Shown: piece after piece, positions 7,959 through 16,603 of the stretch | Numbering within the stretch: position 1 is the stretch's first letter | Layout of the letters: each line of letters opens with the position of its first letter | Assembly (NCBI GenBank): GCA_937974275.1 | Contig: CALJIF010000062.1 | Span: 12,512 to 76,511, forward strand | DNA length: 64,000 nucleotides | Reading direction: 5' to 3' | DNA from: an uncultured Flavobacteriales bacterium | Lineage (GTDB): Bacteria; Bacteroidota; Bacteroidia; Palsa-965 | Made by a program: the position numbers and the translations under genes | The notes under the pieces: generated by a model | Seen by the model: the letters and a program-made list of their open reading frames with translations, nothing else | What the model was told of the DNA's origin: nothing | Databases searched by the model: none

Positions 7959-9008
7959 TTACAAAATCAACATCGCATCACCGTATGCCAGGAAGCGATA
8001 CTTTTCTTTAACCGCTTCACGGTATGCTTTCATCACTAAATCATATCCGCCGAATGCACTAACCATCATCAACAATGTCGATTCCGGTGGATGGAAGTTG
8101 GTTACTAAGCCTCCTGCAATCTGGAAGTCGTATGGAGGGAACACAAACTTATTTGTCCAGCCGCTGAACGGTTTCAATGTACTTTCAGTGGAAACAGAAG
8201 TTTCAACAGCACGCATAGAAGTTGTACCAATTGCAATGACACGCTTTTTCTTTGCCTTTGCTTCGTTCACCAAATCCGCGCACGATTGAGGAATTTCAAC
8301 TTGCTCGGATTCCATTTTGTGCTTGGTTAAATCTTCAACTTCAACCGGGCGGAAGCTGCCTAAGCCTACGTGCAGCGTCAGTGTCGGGAAAGTAACTCCT
8401 TTCAACTCTAAACGCTTCAATAATTCGCGACTGAAATGCAATCCTGCAGATGGCGCAGCAACAGCACCTTCAGCTTTTGCAAACACAGTTTGGTAGCGCT
8501 CGGTATCTGATTCTTCCAAAGGACGACGAATGTATTTCGGAATAGGCGTGTTACCCATTGACTCAATCGTCTTCTTAAATTCTTCCCAAGGACCGTCGTA
8601 TAAGAAACGCAGTGTACGTCCACGTGAAGTAGTGTTGTCAATTACTTCTGCAACTAATGAATCATCTTCGCCGAAGTACAATTTATTACCGATACGAATC
8701 TTACGTGCAGGATCAACTAAAACATCCCAAAGACGACTTTCGCGGTTTAACTCGCGCAACAGAAACACTTCAATTTTTGCTCCGGTTTTTTCTTTGTTGC
8801 CATATAAACGAGCAGGAAACACGCGCGTGTCATTAAGAATCATCGCATCGCCGTCCTCTACGTAGTTGAGGATATCTTTAAATAATTTGTGTTCGATTTT
8901 ACCCGTTTTGCGGTGAAGCACCATCAAACGTGATTCATCACGATTATCGGCCGGGAAATCAGCCACAAGGTCGCGTGGCAGATTGAATTTAAATTGAGAA
9001 AGTTTCAT
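7959..9008 (-). CDS. queA: S-adenosylmethionine:tRNA ribosyltransferase-isomerase
   Basis: 349 residues. Transfers and rearranges the ribosyl part of SAM onto 7-aminomethyl-deazaguanine at tRNA position 34, giving epoxyqueuosine. Family features seen: 'MKLSQFKFNLP' start, 'MILNDTRVFPARL', 'PSAGLHFS', 'LTLHVGLGSF' and 'NFHPPESTLLMMVSAF' near the C-terminus. Full length, no anomalies. A promoter element lies 42 bases upstream and a terminator follows, so the gene looks monocistronic between truB and ispD. Confidence 0.96.
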   Translation of the reverse strand: MKLSQFKFNLPRDLVADFPADNRDESRLMVLHRKTGKIEHKLFKDILNYVEDGDAMILNDTRVFPARLYGNKEKTGAKIEVFLLRELNRESRLWDVLVDPARKIRIGNKLYFGEDDSLVAEVIDNTTSRGRTLRFLYDGPWEEFKKTIESMGNTPIPKYIRRPLEESDTERYQTVFAKAEGAVAAPSAGLHFSRELLKRLELKGVTFPTLTLHVGLGSFRPVEVEDLTKHKMESEQVEIPQSCADLVNEAKAKKKRVIAIGTTSMRAVETSVSTESTLKPFSGWTNKFVFPPYDFQIAGGLVTNFHPPESTLLMMVSAFGGYDLVMKAYREAVKEKYRFLAYGDAMLIL

Positions 9009-9050
9009 ATTCCTGTTTTAGGGATGTCGTACCGTTTTGGTAAGAGCCGG

Positions 9051-9058
9051 CAAATATA
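9051..9058 (-). promoter_or_regulatory. TAnnTTTG promoter element of queA
   Basis: TATATTTG in minus-strand sense, with TTG 21 bases further upstream (9082-9080). The leader to the queA ATG at 9008 is about 40 bases. Confidence 0.55.
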
Positions 9059-9083
9059 TCCCTCCGGGCACCCCGTTGTCAAG

Positions 9084-9830
9084 TTATTCGGGAACTTTAT
9101 TCGCCAATTGGGCAGAAATATTCGATTTTTCAAGGGTTTGTACCCATTCGTCCATCGTTTTGCCGTCCTCGATACGCATTTGGCCTATTCGGGTCCGTCG
9201 TAATGCACCGAGATAAGCCCCGGAATTTAACGCGACTCCGAGGTCGCGCGCAATAGAACGTATGTAGGTGCCTTTGCTGCAAACAATGCGAAAATGAATA
9301 ACAATCGCATTTTCAGCGCGCTCAATGTTCACGACTTCAAATGCGCTAATCGTAACTTCTCGCGGAGGCATAGTGATTACTTCACCCGATCGTGCTGATT
9401 CGTAGGCTCTTTTACCGCCTACTTTAATTGCAGAGAACACCGGCGGCACCTGGAATATGTTTCCCGTAAACTGTTGGCGGATCGTTTCGTGAATCAAATC
9501 ATCCGTGATATGCGCAACAGGATAAAAAGCATCAATTTCTTTTTCCAGATCACAGCAGGGCGTAGTTGCACCCACTACAATCATTCCCGTGTATTCTTTT
9601 TCCTGTGCCTGAAATTCGTCTATGCGTTTTGTAAACTTACCTGTGCAGATAACCAAAACTCCTGATGCCAGAGGATCTAATGTGCCGGCGTGTCCTACCT
9701 TCAAACGCTTTCCTGTAGAGTGTTTCAGCTGATAGCGAATTTTATTGACAACATCGAAGGACGTCCAACCCAAAGGTTTATCGACGATAAGCACTTGCCC
9801 GATTTCGTATGGCGAAAGTGTTTCCTGCAT
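9084..9830 (-). CDS. truB: tRNA pseudouridine(55) synthase TruB
   Basis: 248 residues from the ATG at 9830. Makes pseudouridine 55 in the T-loop of tRNAs. The catalytic Asp is D52 in 'GHAGTLDPLASG'; 'DKPLGWTSFDVV' is the N-terminal family signature, 'GTYIRSIARDLG' the later one. The start at 9830 leaves one base after the uppP stop; a longer frame to 9887 would overlap uppP and adds non-family residues. Last gene of the ftsX-DUF3098-uppP-truB cluster. Confidence 0.95.
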   Translation of the reverse strand: MQETLSPYEIGQVLIVDKPLGWTSFDVVNKIRYQLKHSTGKRLKVGHAGTLDPLASGVLVICTGKFTKRIDEFQAQEKEYTGMIVVGATTPCCDLEKEIDAFYPVAHITDDLIHETIRQQFTGNIFQVPPVFSAIKVGGKRAYESARSGEVITMPPREVTISAFEVVNIERAENAIVIHFRIVCSKGTYIRSIARDLGVALNSGAYLGALRRTRIGQMRIEDGKTMDEWVQTLEKSNISAQLANKVPE

Positions 9831-9831
9831 G

Positions 9832-10635
9832 TCAGAATACAACAAGCGGTTGAACGAAGAAATGTACGAGCAACACCGCAAGACCAATAGCTATGCGGTA
9901 CCAGCCCCAAATGCGGAATCCGTATTGTTTCACCATTCCTATAAAAACCTTAATAGCCAAAATACCTACAATGAATGCCACTATGTTTCCTACGGTAAGC
10001 AATTTCAATTCTTCTCCGGTGAACATGCCGTGATTGTCGATATGCTTATACAGCTTATATCCTGTTGCTGCAAACATCGTAGGCACAGCCAGAAAGAACG
10101 AAAATTCTGCAGCAAGATCTCGGGTAAATTTCTGTTGCATACCGCCAATAATGGTGGAAGCACTACGGCTTAATCCGGGCAGTAACACGGCCAGCACTTG
10201 CCAGCAACCAACCATCAATGCACGGAAATACGAAATCTCTTTTTCTTCTTTGATTTCGGGTTGTTTAAACCACTTGTCGACAAAGAGCAATACGATACCT
10301 CCGCCCAGTAATGAGAATGCGATGAATACGGGGTTGCCCAGTTTCGAATCGATGAAATCGTCTAGCAGCTTTCCGAACAACAGCGCAGGAACAACAGCAA
10401 TACCGAGCTTTACATAGAATTTAAAATCGCGGAAGTCGATAAACTTTTTGAAGTAAAGCGCGACAACAGAAAGAATGGCGCCTAACTGAATGGCAACCGT
10501 AAATGTTTTGGTGAAATCATCCTGCGCAATTCCCAGCGCTGATGAAGTAAGTACCATGTGTCCTGTAGAAGAAACGGGCAAAAATTCCGTCAAGCCTTCT
10601 ACCAAAGCGAGCAGAAGTGCGTCAATGAGATTCAT
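9832..10635 (-). CDS. uppP: Undecaprenyl-diphosphatase UppP (BacA)
   Basis: 267 residues, polytopic inner-membrane protein. Dephosphorylates undecaprenyl diphosphate to recycle the lipid carrier of peptidoglycan and other envelope glycans. Catalytic signatures are intact: 'EGLTEFLPVSSTGH' near the N-terminus and 'PGLSRSASTI' in the middle. 15 bases downstream of the DUF3098 gene and one base from truB, so cotranscribed. Confidence 0.96.
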   Translation of the reverse strand: MNLIDALLLALVEGLTEFLPVSSTGHMVLTSSALGIAQDDFTKTFTVAIQLGAILSVVALYFKKFIDFRDFKFYVKLGIAVVPALLFGKLLDDFIDSKLGNPVFIAFSLLGGGIVLLFVDKWFKQPEIKEEKEISYFRALMVGCWQVLAVLLPGLSRSASTIIGGMQQKFTRDLAAEFSFFLAVPTMFAATGYKLYKHIDNHGMFTGEELKLLTVGNIVAFIVGILAIKVFIGMVKQYGFRIWGWYRIAIGLAVLLVHFFVQPLVVF

Positions 10636-10650
10636 CAGCAGTAAAGTGGA

Positions 10651-10929
10651 TTATGCTTCGCCTTTCGGCTTTTTCATGATGCCGTATAACACAACACCAA
10701 ATCCAATCAACAAAGTAATTGGTGCAATGGTGATACGTTGAGTGTCGAAAATAGCCGGATTAAATTCATTCGGATTTTCAGCACCGCCACCAATCATGAG
10801 TATGTAACCTAGAAGTAACACGCCAACTCCGGCAAGAATAATCATGTAGTTTTCTTTGCCAAAAGCGAGTTTGTTGGGAGCAATTTCTTTTTTCTCCTGC
10901 TTGCGGGTGGTGGATGTAGTCTTAGCCAT
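10651..10929 (-). CDS. DUF3098 small membrane protein
   Basis: 92 residues with two hydrophobic segments ('YMIILAGVGVLLLGYILMI' and 'ITIAPITLLIGFGVVLYGI') after a basic Lys/Thr-rich N-terminus. This matches the Bacteroidota family DUF3098, of unknown function, which I know as a standing neighbour of FtsX and UppP. It has its own TAnnTTTG element 7 bases before the start, in the gap after ftsX, so it may be expressed both from the ftsX promoter and independently. Confidence 0.85.
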   Translation of the reverse strand: MAKTTSTTRKQEKKEIAPNKLAFGKENYMIILAGVGVLLLGYILMIGGGAENPNEFNPAIFDTQRITIAPITLLIGFGVVLYGIMKKPKGEA

Positions 10930-10936
10930 TTGAATG

Positions 10937-10944
10937 CAAAGGTA
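10937..10944 (-). promoter_or_regulatory. TAnnTTTG promoter element of the DUF3098-uppP-truB genes
   Basis: TACCTTTG in minus-strand sense, 7 bases before the ATG at 10929 and directly after the ftsX stop. Confidence 0.5.
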
Positions 10945-10949
10945 AGAGG

Positions 10950-11828
10950 TTAATTCATATACAGCGCATCCGTGCTTTGAAGTGCAAATTTACGCACCGC
11001 CAGGGCAGAAGAAATCCAGGTAATGAGAATGCCCAGCAATATTTGAAACAGGCACAAAATCCCTAATGTTTCAACATCTGCAAGCTGTATCAGCTTCAGT
11101 TCCCGGAAGTTTTTGTCGATGATAAGCACAATGCCCACCGTAATGCCGATGGCCAGAAAAGCTCCAACAATTCCGTTCCGAATGCCTTTCAATACAAATG
11201 GTCTGCGAATAAATGCCTGAGTAGCGCCCACCAAATTCATCGTGCGAATTAAAAAGCGCTGGGAATAGATAGCTAATCGAATGGTGTTGAAGATCAAGCC
11301 TACGGCTACAAACAACAATGCTCCGCTGAACACCAATATTACCAGACTGATTGATCCTAAACGCTCATTCACCGCGCCCACCATGTCTTTCTGGTAAATT
11401 ACATCTTCAATTCGGGAATCTTCACGCAACTGACGTTCAATCCAAGCAATGCTGTCGTTGTTCGCATATTCTGCACGCAACGAAATTTCTATACTCGACG
11501 AAAGCGGATTGTATCCCAATGTTTTGATAAAATCTTCACCCAATTCTTGTTGCAGCGATTTCGCGGCTTCTTCTTTTGTTACAAAAGCAGTTGCTTTTCT
11601 CCAGGGTTCAACGTCTATCGATTTTTGCAGTGCAAGAATTTCAGTGTCCTTCAACGCAGGATCGAGGAATAGCGTAATTACAATATTTTCCTTCACATGA
11701 TCCGAAACGGTTTTTGCTTTCAGGATCAATACCGTCAATAAGCCCAGCATGATCAACACCAACGCAATGCTGATTACAATGGTAATGTTGGAGGACTGAA
11801 ATCGTCTGCGAACGGATACATCTGCCAT
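10950..11828 (-). CDS. ftsX: Cell division permease FtsX
   Basis: 292 residues from the ATG at 11828, the usual FtsX length; the frame runs on to 11903 but the extra 25 residues are not family-like. One N-terminal membrane helix ('ITIVISIALVLIMLGLLTVLIL'), a periplasmic loop, then three C-terminal helices, the FtsX topology. FtsX works with the ATPase FtsE to control peptidoglycan hydrolases at the septum; ftsE is not in the window. First gene of the envelope operon, divergent from leuS. Confidence 0.93.
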   Translation of the reverse strand: MADVSVRRRFQSSNITIVISIALVLIMLGLLTVLILKAKTVSDHVKENIVITLFLDPALKDTEILALQKSIDVEPWRKATAFVTKEEAAKSLQQELGEDFIKTLGYNPLSSSIEISLRAEYANNDSIAWIERQLREDSRIEDVIYQKDMVGAVNERLGSISLVILVFSGALLFVAVGLIFNTIRLAIYSQRFLIRTMNLVGATQAFIRRPFVLKGIRNGIVGAFLAIGITVGIVLIIDKNFRELKLIQLADVETLGILCLFQILLGILITWISSALAVRKFALQSTDALYMN

Positions 11829-12005
11829 GCCACGAAAATAGAAAATGGAATAGAGCAACGCTATCCTTACTTCAATAGGATTTACAACATGCATTGTTAA
11901 CAAGTTGCCCGATGGAATACAAGACCATAGCAGTGCAATAGTTGAACATCTCGTTAGGCAAATCCCTGAAACCCTCGTAAATTCGCGCTTCTCAAATCGA
12001 ATCGC

Positions 12006-14816
12006 ATGGAATACAATTTTTCGGAAATCGAACGCAAGTGGCAGAACTATTGGAAGGAGCGTGAAACTTACAAAGTGGAGCGCGATCCATCCAAACCTAA
12101 ATATTATGTGCTGGACATGTTTCCTTACCCATCAGGAGCAGGATTGCATGTCGGACATCCACTCGGTTACATCGCATCCGATATTGTTTCCAGATATAAG
12201 CGTTTGTCGGGCTTCAATGTGTTGCACCCAATGGGTTACGATGCGTTCGGACTTCCTGCAGAACAGTATGCGATTCAAACCGGACGTCATCCTGCTGATA
12301 CGACAAAAGAAAATATTGCACGATATCGCGAGCAGTTAGATAAACTCGGCTTTTCATTCGATTGGAGTCGTGAAGTGCAAACGTGTGATCCGGCTTATTA
12401 TAAATGGACGCAGTGGATTTTCGTGCAACTTTTTAAGTCATGGTACAACTGCGAAACCAATCGTGCAGAGTCTATTGATACGTTGATCGCGGTATTTGAG
12501 AAAGAAGGTTTTAACGGGACAACGCATCAGGTGTTAACCGGCGATATTGAGCATGATGTAAAACCTTTTTCGGCGGAACAATGGAAGCAGTTTACGGAGC
12601 AGGAAAAGTCAGATGTTCTGATGAATTTCCGCTTGGCGTATTTGGGCGAAGCATGGGTGAATTGGTGTCCGCAATTGGGAACGGTACTTGCCAATGACGA
12701 AGTAAAAGATGGTGTTTCGGAACGCGGCGGATATCCTGTGGAACGTAAACGTATGCCACAATGGAGCTTGCGCATTACAGCGTACGCAGATCGTTTGCTG
12801 AATGATTTGGAACAATTGGATTGGTCGGAATCGATTAAAGAAGCACAACGCAACTGGATTGGTAAATCGGAAGGAACATCATTAGTTTTTCGAGTTGACG
12901 GTAGTGATGCCACGATAGAAGTTTTCACCACGCGTCCCGATACTATTTTTGGTGTAACATTCGTGACACTTGCTCCCGAACATGATTTAGTAAGCGCGAT
13001 TACTACTTCAGCCTATCGCGATCAAGTCAACAATTATGTTGAGGTAGCAAAGAACAAATCGGAGCGTGAACGGCAGGCCGAGAAGAAAGTGTCCGGACAG
13101 TTTACGGGTGCTTATGTCGTACATCCATTCAATGGCGCGAAAATACCTGTGTATATCGGCGAATACGTATTGGCAGGATATGGCACAGGCGCTGTAATGG
13201 CAGTTCCTGCGCACGATGCACGAGATCATGCGTTCGCTAAACAATTCGGTTTGGCTATTCCCCAAGTAGTGTCGGCACCGGAAGGACATGATTTTGAAAA
13301 AGAGTCGTACGATGCGAAAGAAGGGCAATGCATCAACTCCGATTTTCTGAACGGACTGGAGGTGAAAGCCGCTATACGCAAAGCGATTGAAGAAATAGAA
13401 AAGCGCGGCATCGGTAAAGGCAAAATCAATTATCGTTTGCGCGATGCTGCTTTCGGTCGCCAACGTTATTGGGGCGAACCTATTCCGGTGTATTACAAAA
13501 ACGGCATTCCGGTTACGATGAATGAGAGTGATTTGCCGCTGGTTTTGCCGGAAGTAGATAAGTTTTTACCAACGGAATCGGGAGAGCCACCGCTGGCTAG
13601 GGCTAAGGATTGGTCGTATCAGGGATTCCCGCTCGAAACCACCACCATGCCCGGTTGGGCCGGATCTTCCTGGTATTTTTTACGGTACATGAGTCCGAAC
13701 GAAACCGGTGATCTCGTTTTGAAAGAAGATGCCGATTACTGGAAAAATGTGGATTTGTATTTGGGCGGAGCCGAACACGCTACCGGTCACTTGTTGTATG
13801 TGCGTTTTTGGACGAAGTTTTTATACGACATCGGAAAGATCAGTGTTCAGGAACCTGCGCAAAAGCTGGTGAACCAGGGGATGATTCAGGGCATGAGTAT
13901 GAAGGCTAACGTTTTTGTTGATCGATCATCCGGAGATGAGAAGTACATGGTATTAGCACCGGAAGATCAGCGTGAAGGTGCGTTTTACAAAAACTATTTG
14001 GTTGATTTTGTTCAATTCACAGAAGGCAAATATTGGATCGATAAAGAAGGAGCAGAGAAGACGCGTATGAAAGATGCGGCGTTCAGAAATTATTTCCTTT
14101 CTCAAGACAAGATCGAGGTAAAGCCGGAAGTAGAAAAAATGTCGAAGTCCAAATACAATGTCGTTACACCTGATGCCATTTGTGCGGAATACGGCGCGGA
14201 CACCTTGCGTTTGTACGAAATGTTCCTTGGGCCACTGGAGCAGCACAAGCCGTGGAGCACCAATGGTATTTCAGGAACACACAATTTCTTAAAGCGTTTC
14301 TGGCGCTTGTTTTATGCAGGCGGTAATCTGAATATTTCTGACGATGCTCCCGGTGAAGCGGAACTAAAAGTGTTGCACCGCACATTGAAAAAAATTAAAG
14401 AAGACATCGAAAAAATGTCGTTCAATACTGCGGTGTCATCGTTCATGATCTGTGTCAACGAACTCACGGATTTGAAATGCAACAAGCGTGCAATTCTGGA
14501 ACCGTTAACCATTGCATTGGCTCCATTCGCTCCGCACATTACCGAAGAGTTGTGGTCGTTGTTGGGTCATGACACCAGTATTGTATTTGCGCAATTCCCG
14601 GCTGTTGAAGAAAAATATTTGGTAGATAATACCATTAACTATCCGGTGCAGTTTAACGGTAAAATGCGCTTCACACTTCCGCTTCCTGCAGATCTAGACG
14701 CGGCAGCAGTAGAGCAACAAGTGTTATCAAGTGCGGAGGCGCAGAAGTACCTGGACGGCAAAACACCGAAAAAGGTGATTGTGGTACCGAAGAAGATTGT
14801 GAATGTCGTATTGTAA
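12006..14816 (+). CDS. leuS: Leucyl-tRNA synthetase
   Basis: 936 residues, class Ia synthetase charging tRNA-Leu. HIGH motif 'HVGH' at residues 48-51 in 'GAGLHVGHPLGY'; KMSKS at residues 711-715; the CP1 editing domain between them contains 'TTRPDTIFGVTF' and 'GTGAVMAVPAHDARD'. A roughly 75-residue stretch between 'LVNQGMIQG' and the KMSKS loop is longer than in the E. coli enzyme, as is common in Bacteroidota. Starts at the ATG 12006, divergent from ftsX with about 177 bases between. Confidence 0.97.
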   Translation: MEYNFSEIERKWQNYWKERETYKVERDPSKPKYYVLDMFPYPSGAGLHVGHPLGYIASDIVSRYKRLSGFNVLHPMGYDAFGLPAEQYAIQTGRHPADTTKENIARYREQLDKLGFSFDWSREVQTCDPAYYKWTQWIFVQLFKSWYNCETNRAESIDTLIAVFEKEGFNGTTHQVLTGDIEHDVKPFSAEQWKQFTEQEKSDVLMNFRLAYLGEAWVNWCPQLGTVLANDEVKDGVSERGGYPVERKRMPQWSLRITAYADRLLNDLEQLDWSESIKEAQRNWIGKSEGTSLVFRVDGSDATIEVFTTRPDTIFGVTFVTLAPEHDLVSAITTSAYRDQVNNYVEVAKNKSERERQAEKKVSGQFTGAYVVHPFNGAKIPVYIGEYVLAGYGTGAVMAVPAHDARDHAFAKQFGLAIPQVVSAPEGHDFEKESYDAKEGQCINSDFLNGLEVKAAIRKAIEEIEKRGIGKGKINYRLRDAAFGRQRYWGEPIPVYYKNGIPVTMNESDLPLVLPEVDKFLPTESGEPPLARAKDWSYQGFPLETTTMPGWAGSSWYFLRYMSPNETGDLVLKEDADYWKNVDLYLGGAEHATGHLLYVRFWTKFLYDIGKISVQEPAQKLVNQGMIQGMSMKANVFVDRSSGDEKYMVLAPEDQREGAFYKNYLVDFVQFTEGKYWIDKEGAEKTRMKDAAFRNYFLSQDKIEVKPEVEKMSKSKYNVVTPDAICAEYGADTLRLYEMFLGPLEQHKPWSTNGISGTHNFLKRFWRLFYAGGNLNISDDAPGEAELKVLHRTLKKIKEDIEKMSFNTAVSSFMICVNELTDLKCNKRAILEPLTIALAPFAPHITEELWSLLGHDTSIVFAQFPAVEEKYLVDNTINYPVQFNGKMRFTLPLPADLDAAAVEQQVLSSAEAQKYLDGKTPKKVIVVPKKIVNVVL

Positions 14817-14894
14817 GTTGTAACACGCTGAAATACAATTTGAAAGCAAGCGTCAGAGTGCGTTTGAAGAACTCATTTTACGGCGTATTCTAAA

Positions 14895-14924
14895 TTGTTT
14901 GCCGTGTTGTGCAGGCTACCTTTG
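14895..14924 (+). promoter_or_regulatory. TTG-N19-TAnnTTTG promoter
   Basis: TTG at 14895-14897, a 19-base spacer, then TACCTTTG at 14917-14924. This is the best complete match to the Bacteroidota housekeeping promoter in the window; it precedes the lipoprotein start at 14948 by 23 bases. Confidence 0.7.
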
Positions 14925-14947
14925 TGGCCAATAAAAATTAGCAACAC

Positions 14948-15466
14948 ATGAAAACTATTTTCGCCGCCGTTATCATTTCCCTTGGTGTTACGGCTTGTAG
15001 CAATGTAAAGGTTAAGTCGAGTACAGAAGAAGCTGTGAAGTACAATGATCAGGTAGTGGATTTGATCAACCCATATTTCGACGCGCAGACCACGTTTGAC
15101 GAATCGTTTGGTTTAGATTCAATGCCTACCATCGAGGCGCATAAAAACCTGGTAGCTGTTATCTCCGACATTCGCACCAAGTTGAATGGACTCGCTGCAT
15201 TTGATGAAGAAACAGTGATGAAAGATGCAGCCATTACGTATATGGACAGCTTGTTGGCTATTGCAAACTCCGACTATGCTCTTGCGATGAAGGTTCAACG
15301 CAACCCTGCATACCATGTAGGTGAACAAGAGGAAGTTGCAAAATTGGATGACCAATTGGTGGGTGCTCTGAAAAATGGAGATGCGCGCGCTGAAAAGGCC
15401 GGCAAAGCATTTGATGACAAACAGGATGCTTGGGCTAAAGAATACAAGTTTACTATTGAACGATAG
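14948..15466 (+). CDS. Hypothetical lipoprotein, helical
   Basis: 172 residues. Lipoprotein signal peptide ending in 'LGVTAC'. The mature part looks mostly alpha-helical with acidic, Lys- and Ala-rich stretches ('EEAVKYNDQVVDLINPY', 'EEVAKLDDQLVGALKNG'). No family is recognised. It is flanked by a full promoter and a strong terminator, so it is a single-gene unit, and the quality of the promoter suggests good expression. Confidence 0.75.
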   Translation: MKTIFAAVIISLGVTACSNVKVKSSTEEAVKYNDQVVDLINPYFDAQTTFDESFGLDSMPTIEAHKNLVAVISDIRTKLNGLAAFDEETVMKDAAITYMDSLLAIANSDYALAMKVQRNPAYHVGEQEEVAKLDDQLVGALKNGDARAEKAGKAFDDKQDAWAKEYKFTIER

Positions 15467-15497
15467 GGAGATATGCAAATATCACCCGATTAGAGGA

Positions 15498-15528
15498 GGC
15501 CGCCGTAGTTCATACGGCGGTCTTTTTT
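15498..15528 (+). terminator. Rho-independent terminator
   Basis: 8-base arms CCGCCGTA (15500-15507) and TACGGCGG (15513-15520), a 5-base loop and a run of T from 15523. Ends the lipoprotein gene. Confidence 0.85.
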
Positions 15529-15640
15529 TGCCATTTGTTGTGCTAATTGTGCCACATACTAGGTGATAAAATGTGTAAATAGTTGTAAATTAGTGATCTG
15601 TGGAGTTGATGGGACTTACGATCCCTGAAATCACAAGCAT

Positions 15641-15657
15641 TTGGCACACGCTTTGCA
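15641..15657 (+). promoter_or_regulatory. Sigma-54-like -24/-12 promoter
   Basis: TTGGCACACGCTTTGCA: GG at 15643-15644 and GC at 15655-15656 with exactly 10 bases between, and TGGCAC and TTGC both intact. It differs from the sigma-54 consensus YTGGCACGNNNNTTGCW at one base. The expected start of transcription, near 15668, is about 24 bases before the ATG at 15692. No TAnnTTTG element is seen for this gene. Confidence 0.6.
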
Positions 15658-15691
15658 CTTTATCAGGAAACGCAACTAAAATTTGTCAATC

Positions 15692-16480
15692 ATGAAACGC
15701 CTGATGTTCTCTTTAGCAATCCTAAGTACCTTGTCTGTATGGGCAGGTTCCGGCGAGGAGAATTCGTACCGCAAAGTAGATAACGCAGCATTTAAACGCG
15801 GCGAATCCTTGAAGTTTCGTATTCATTATGGAACCATCAATGCCGGTGAAGCTGTAGTTGTCATTGATCAATCGAACAAACCGATTCACGGAAGAAGTAC
15901 GCTTCACGCAGTAGGTAAAGGTTATTCATTGGGTGCATTCGACTGGTTTTTCAAAGTGCGCGATCATTACGAAACCTATATGGACGAAGCTGCATTAATC
16001 CCATGGATATTTGTGCGCAACGTAGATGAAGGTGGCTTTAAGATCAATCAAAATCAAATCTTCGACCACAAAAACGGAAAAGTATTATCCAACGGGAAGT
16101 CTGTGGTAGTGCCGAAGAATATTCAGGATATGTTATCATCTTTCTACTTCGCTCGTACGATAGATTTCAGCAAAGCTAAAGTAGGAGATGTATTTTCTAT
16201 CCCGACGTTTGTGGACGATGAAATCTGGGAACTTAAAATGCGATACATCGGCACCGAAACAATTAAGTCGCAAGTAGGCCGTGTAAATTGTTTGAAGTTC
16301 CGACCGATCGTGCAAAAGGGACGTGTGTTTAAGAAAGAAGAAGACATGACCGTTTGGATATCGAACGATCAGGCGAAAGTTCCGATTCGTGCAGAAGCTG
16401 AGATTCTGGTAGGTGCGGTGAAAATGGATTTGGTAGGTTATTCAGGGTTAACAGCACCGCTGAATATTCAAAAGAAATAA
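15692..16480 (+). CDS. DUF3108 domain secreted protein
   Basis: 262 residues from the ATG at 15692 (an in-frame TTG at 15683 is less likely). Signal peptide 'MKRLMFSLAILSTLSVWAG'. The body resembles DUF3108: 'FKRGESLKFRIHYG', 'INAGEAVV', 'FDWFFKVRDHYETYMD' and 'MTVWISNDQAKVPIRAEA', a lipocalin/beta-sandwich-like periplasmic family without known activity. I recall this family next to tryptophan 2,3-dioxygenase in other Bacteroidota, as here, but hairpins between the two genes argue against a simple operon. Preceded by a sigma-54-like promoter. Confidence 0.85.
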   Translation: MKRLMFSLAILSTLSVWAGSGEENSYRKVDNAAFKRGESLKFRIHYGTINAGEAVVVIDQSNKPIHGRSTLHAVGKGYSLGAFDWFFKVRDHYETYMDEAALIPWIFVRNVDEGGFKINQNQIFDHKNGKVLSNGKSVVVPKNIQDMLSSFYFARTIDFSKAKVGDVFSIPTFVDDEIWELKMRYIGTETIKSQVGRVNCLKFRPIVQKGRVFKKEEDMTVWISNDQAKVPIRAEAEILVGAVKMDLVGYSGLTAPLNIQKK

Positions 16481-16500
16481 AGGTTTATTACATCCCCCGG

Positions 16501-16530
16501 AGCGCGGTATTTCGTAAGGAATGCCGCGCT
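16501..16530 (+). terminator. Hairpin after the DUF3108 gene
   Basis: AGCGCGGTATT (16501-16511) pairs with AATGCCGCGCT (16520-16530) with one G-T pair. There is no T run right after it, so it is a weak terminator candidate. Confidence 0.45.
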
Positions 16531-16539
16531 TTGCATTTC

Positions 16540-16553
16540 ATGACAGGTGTCAT
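16540..16553. promoter_or_regulatory. ATGAC-N4-GTCAT palindrome upstream of tryptophan dioxygenase
   Basis: Perfect 5-base arms around AGGT, 50 bases before the ATG at 16604. The same arms occur 51 bases before the hmgA start (47535-47548). A T7 run follows, so it could also act as a small terminator. Confidence 0.4.
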
Positions 16554-16603
16554 TTTTTTAACGGTATGTAATTTCCGTATTTTGAAATCCAACAACAACA
16601 GTT

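Noticed and set aside
12527..12931. Antisense frame of 134 codons inside leuS
   Set aside because: leuS is intact with all motifs; the antisense frame follows from its codon use.
13008..13463. Antisense frame of 151 codons inside leuS
   Set aside because: Same reason; Phe/Cys/Arg-rich shadow translation.
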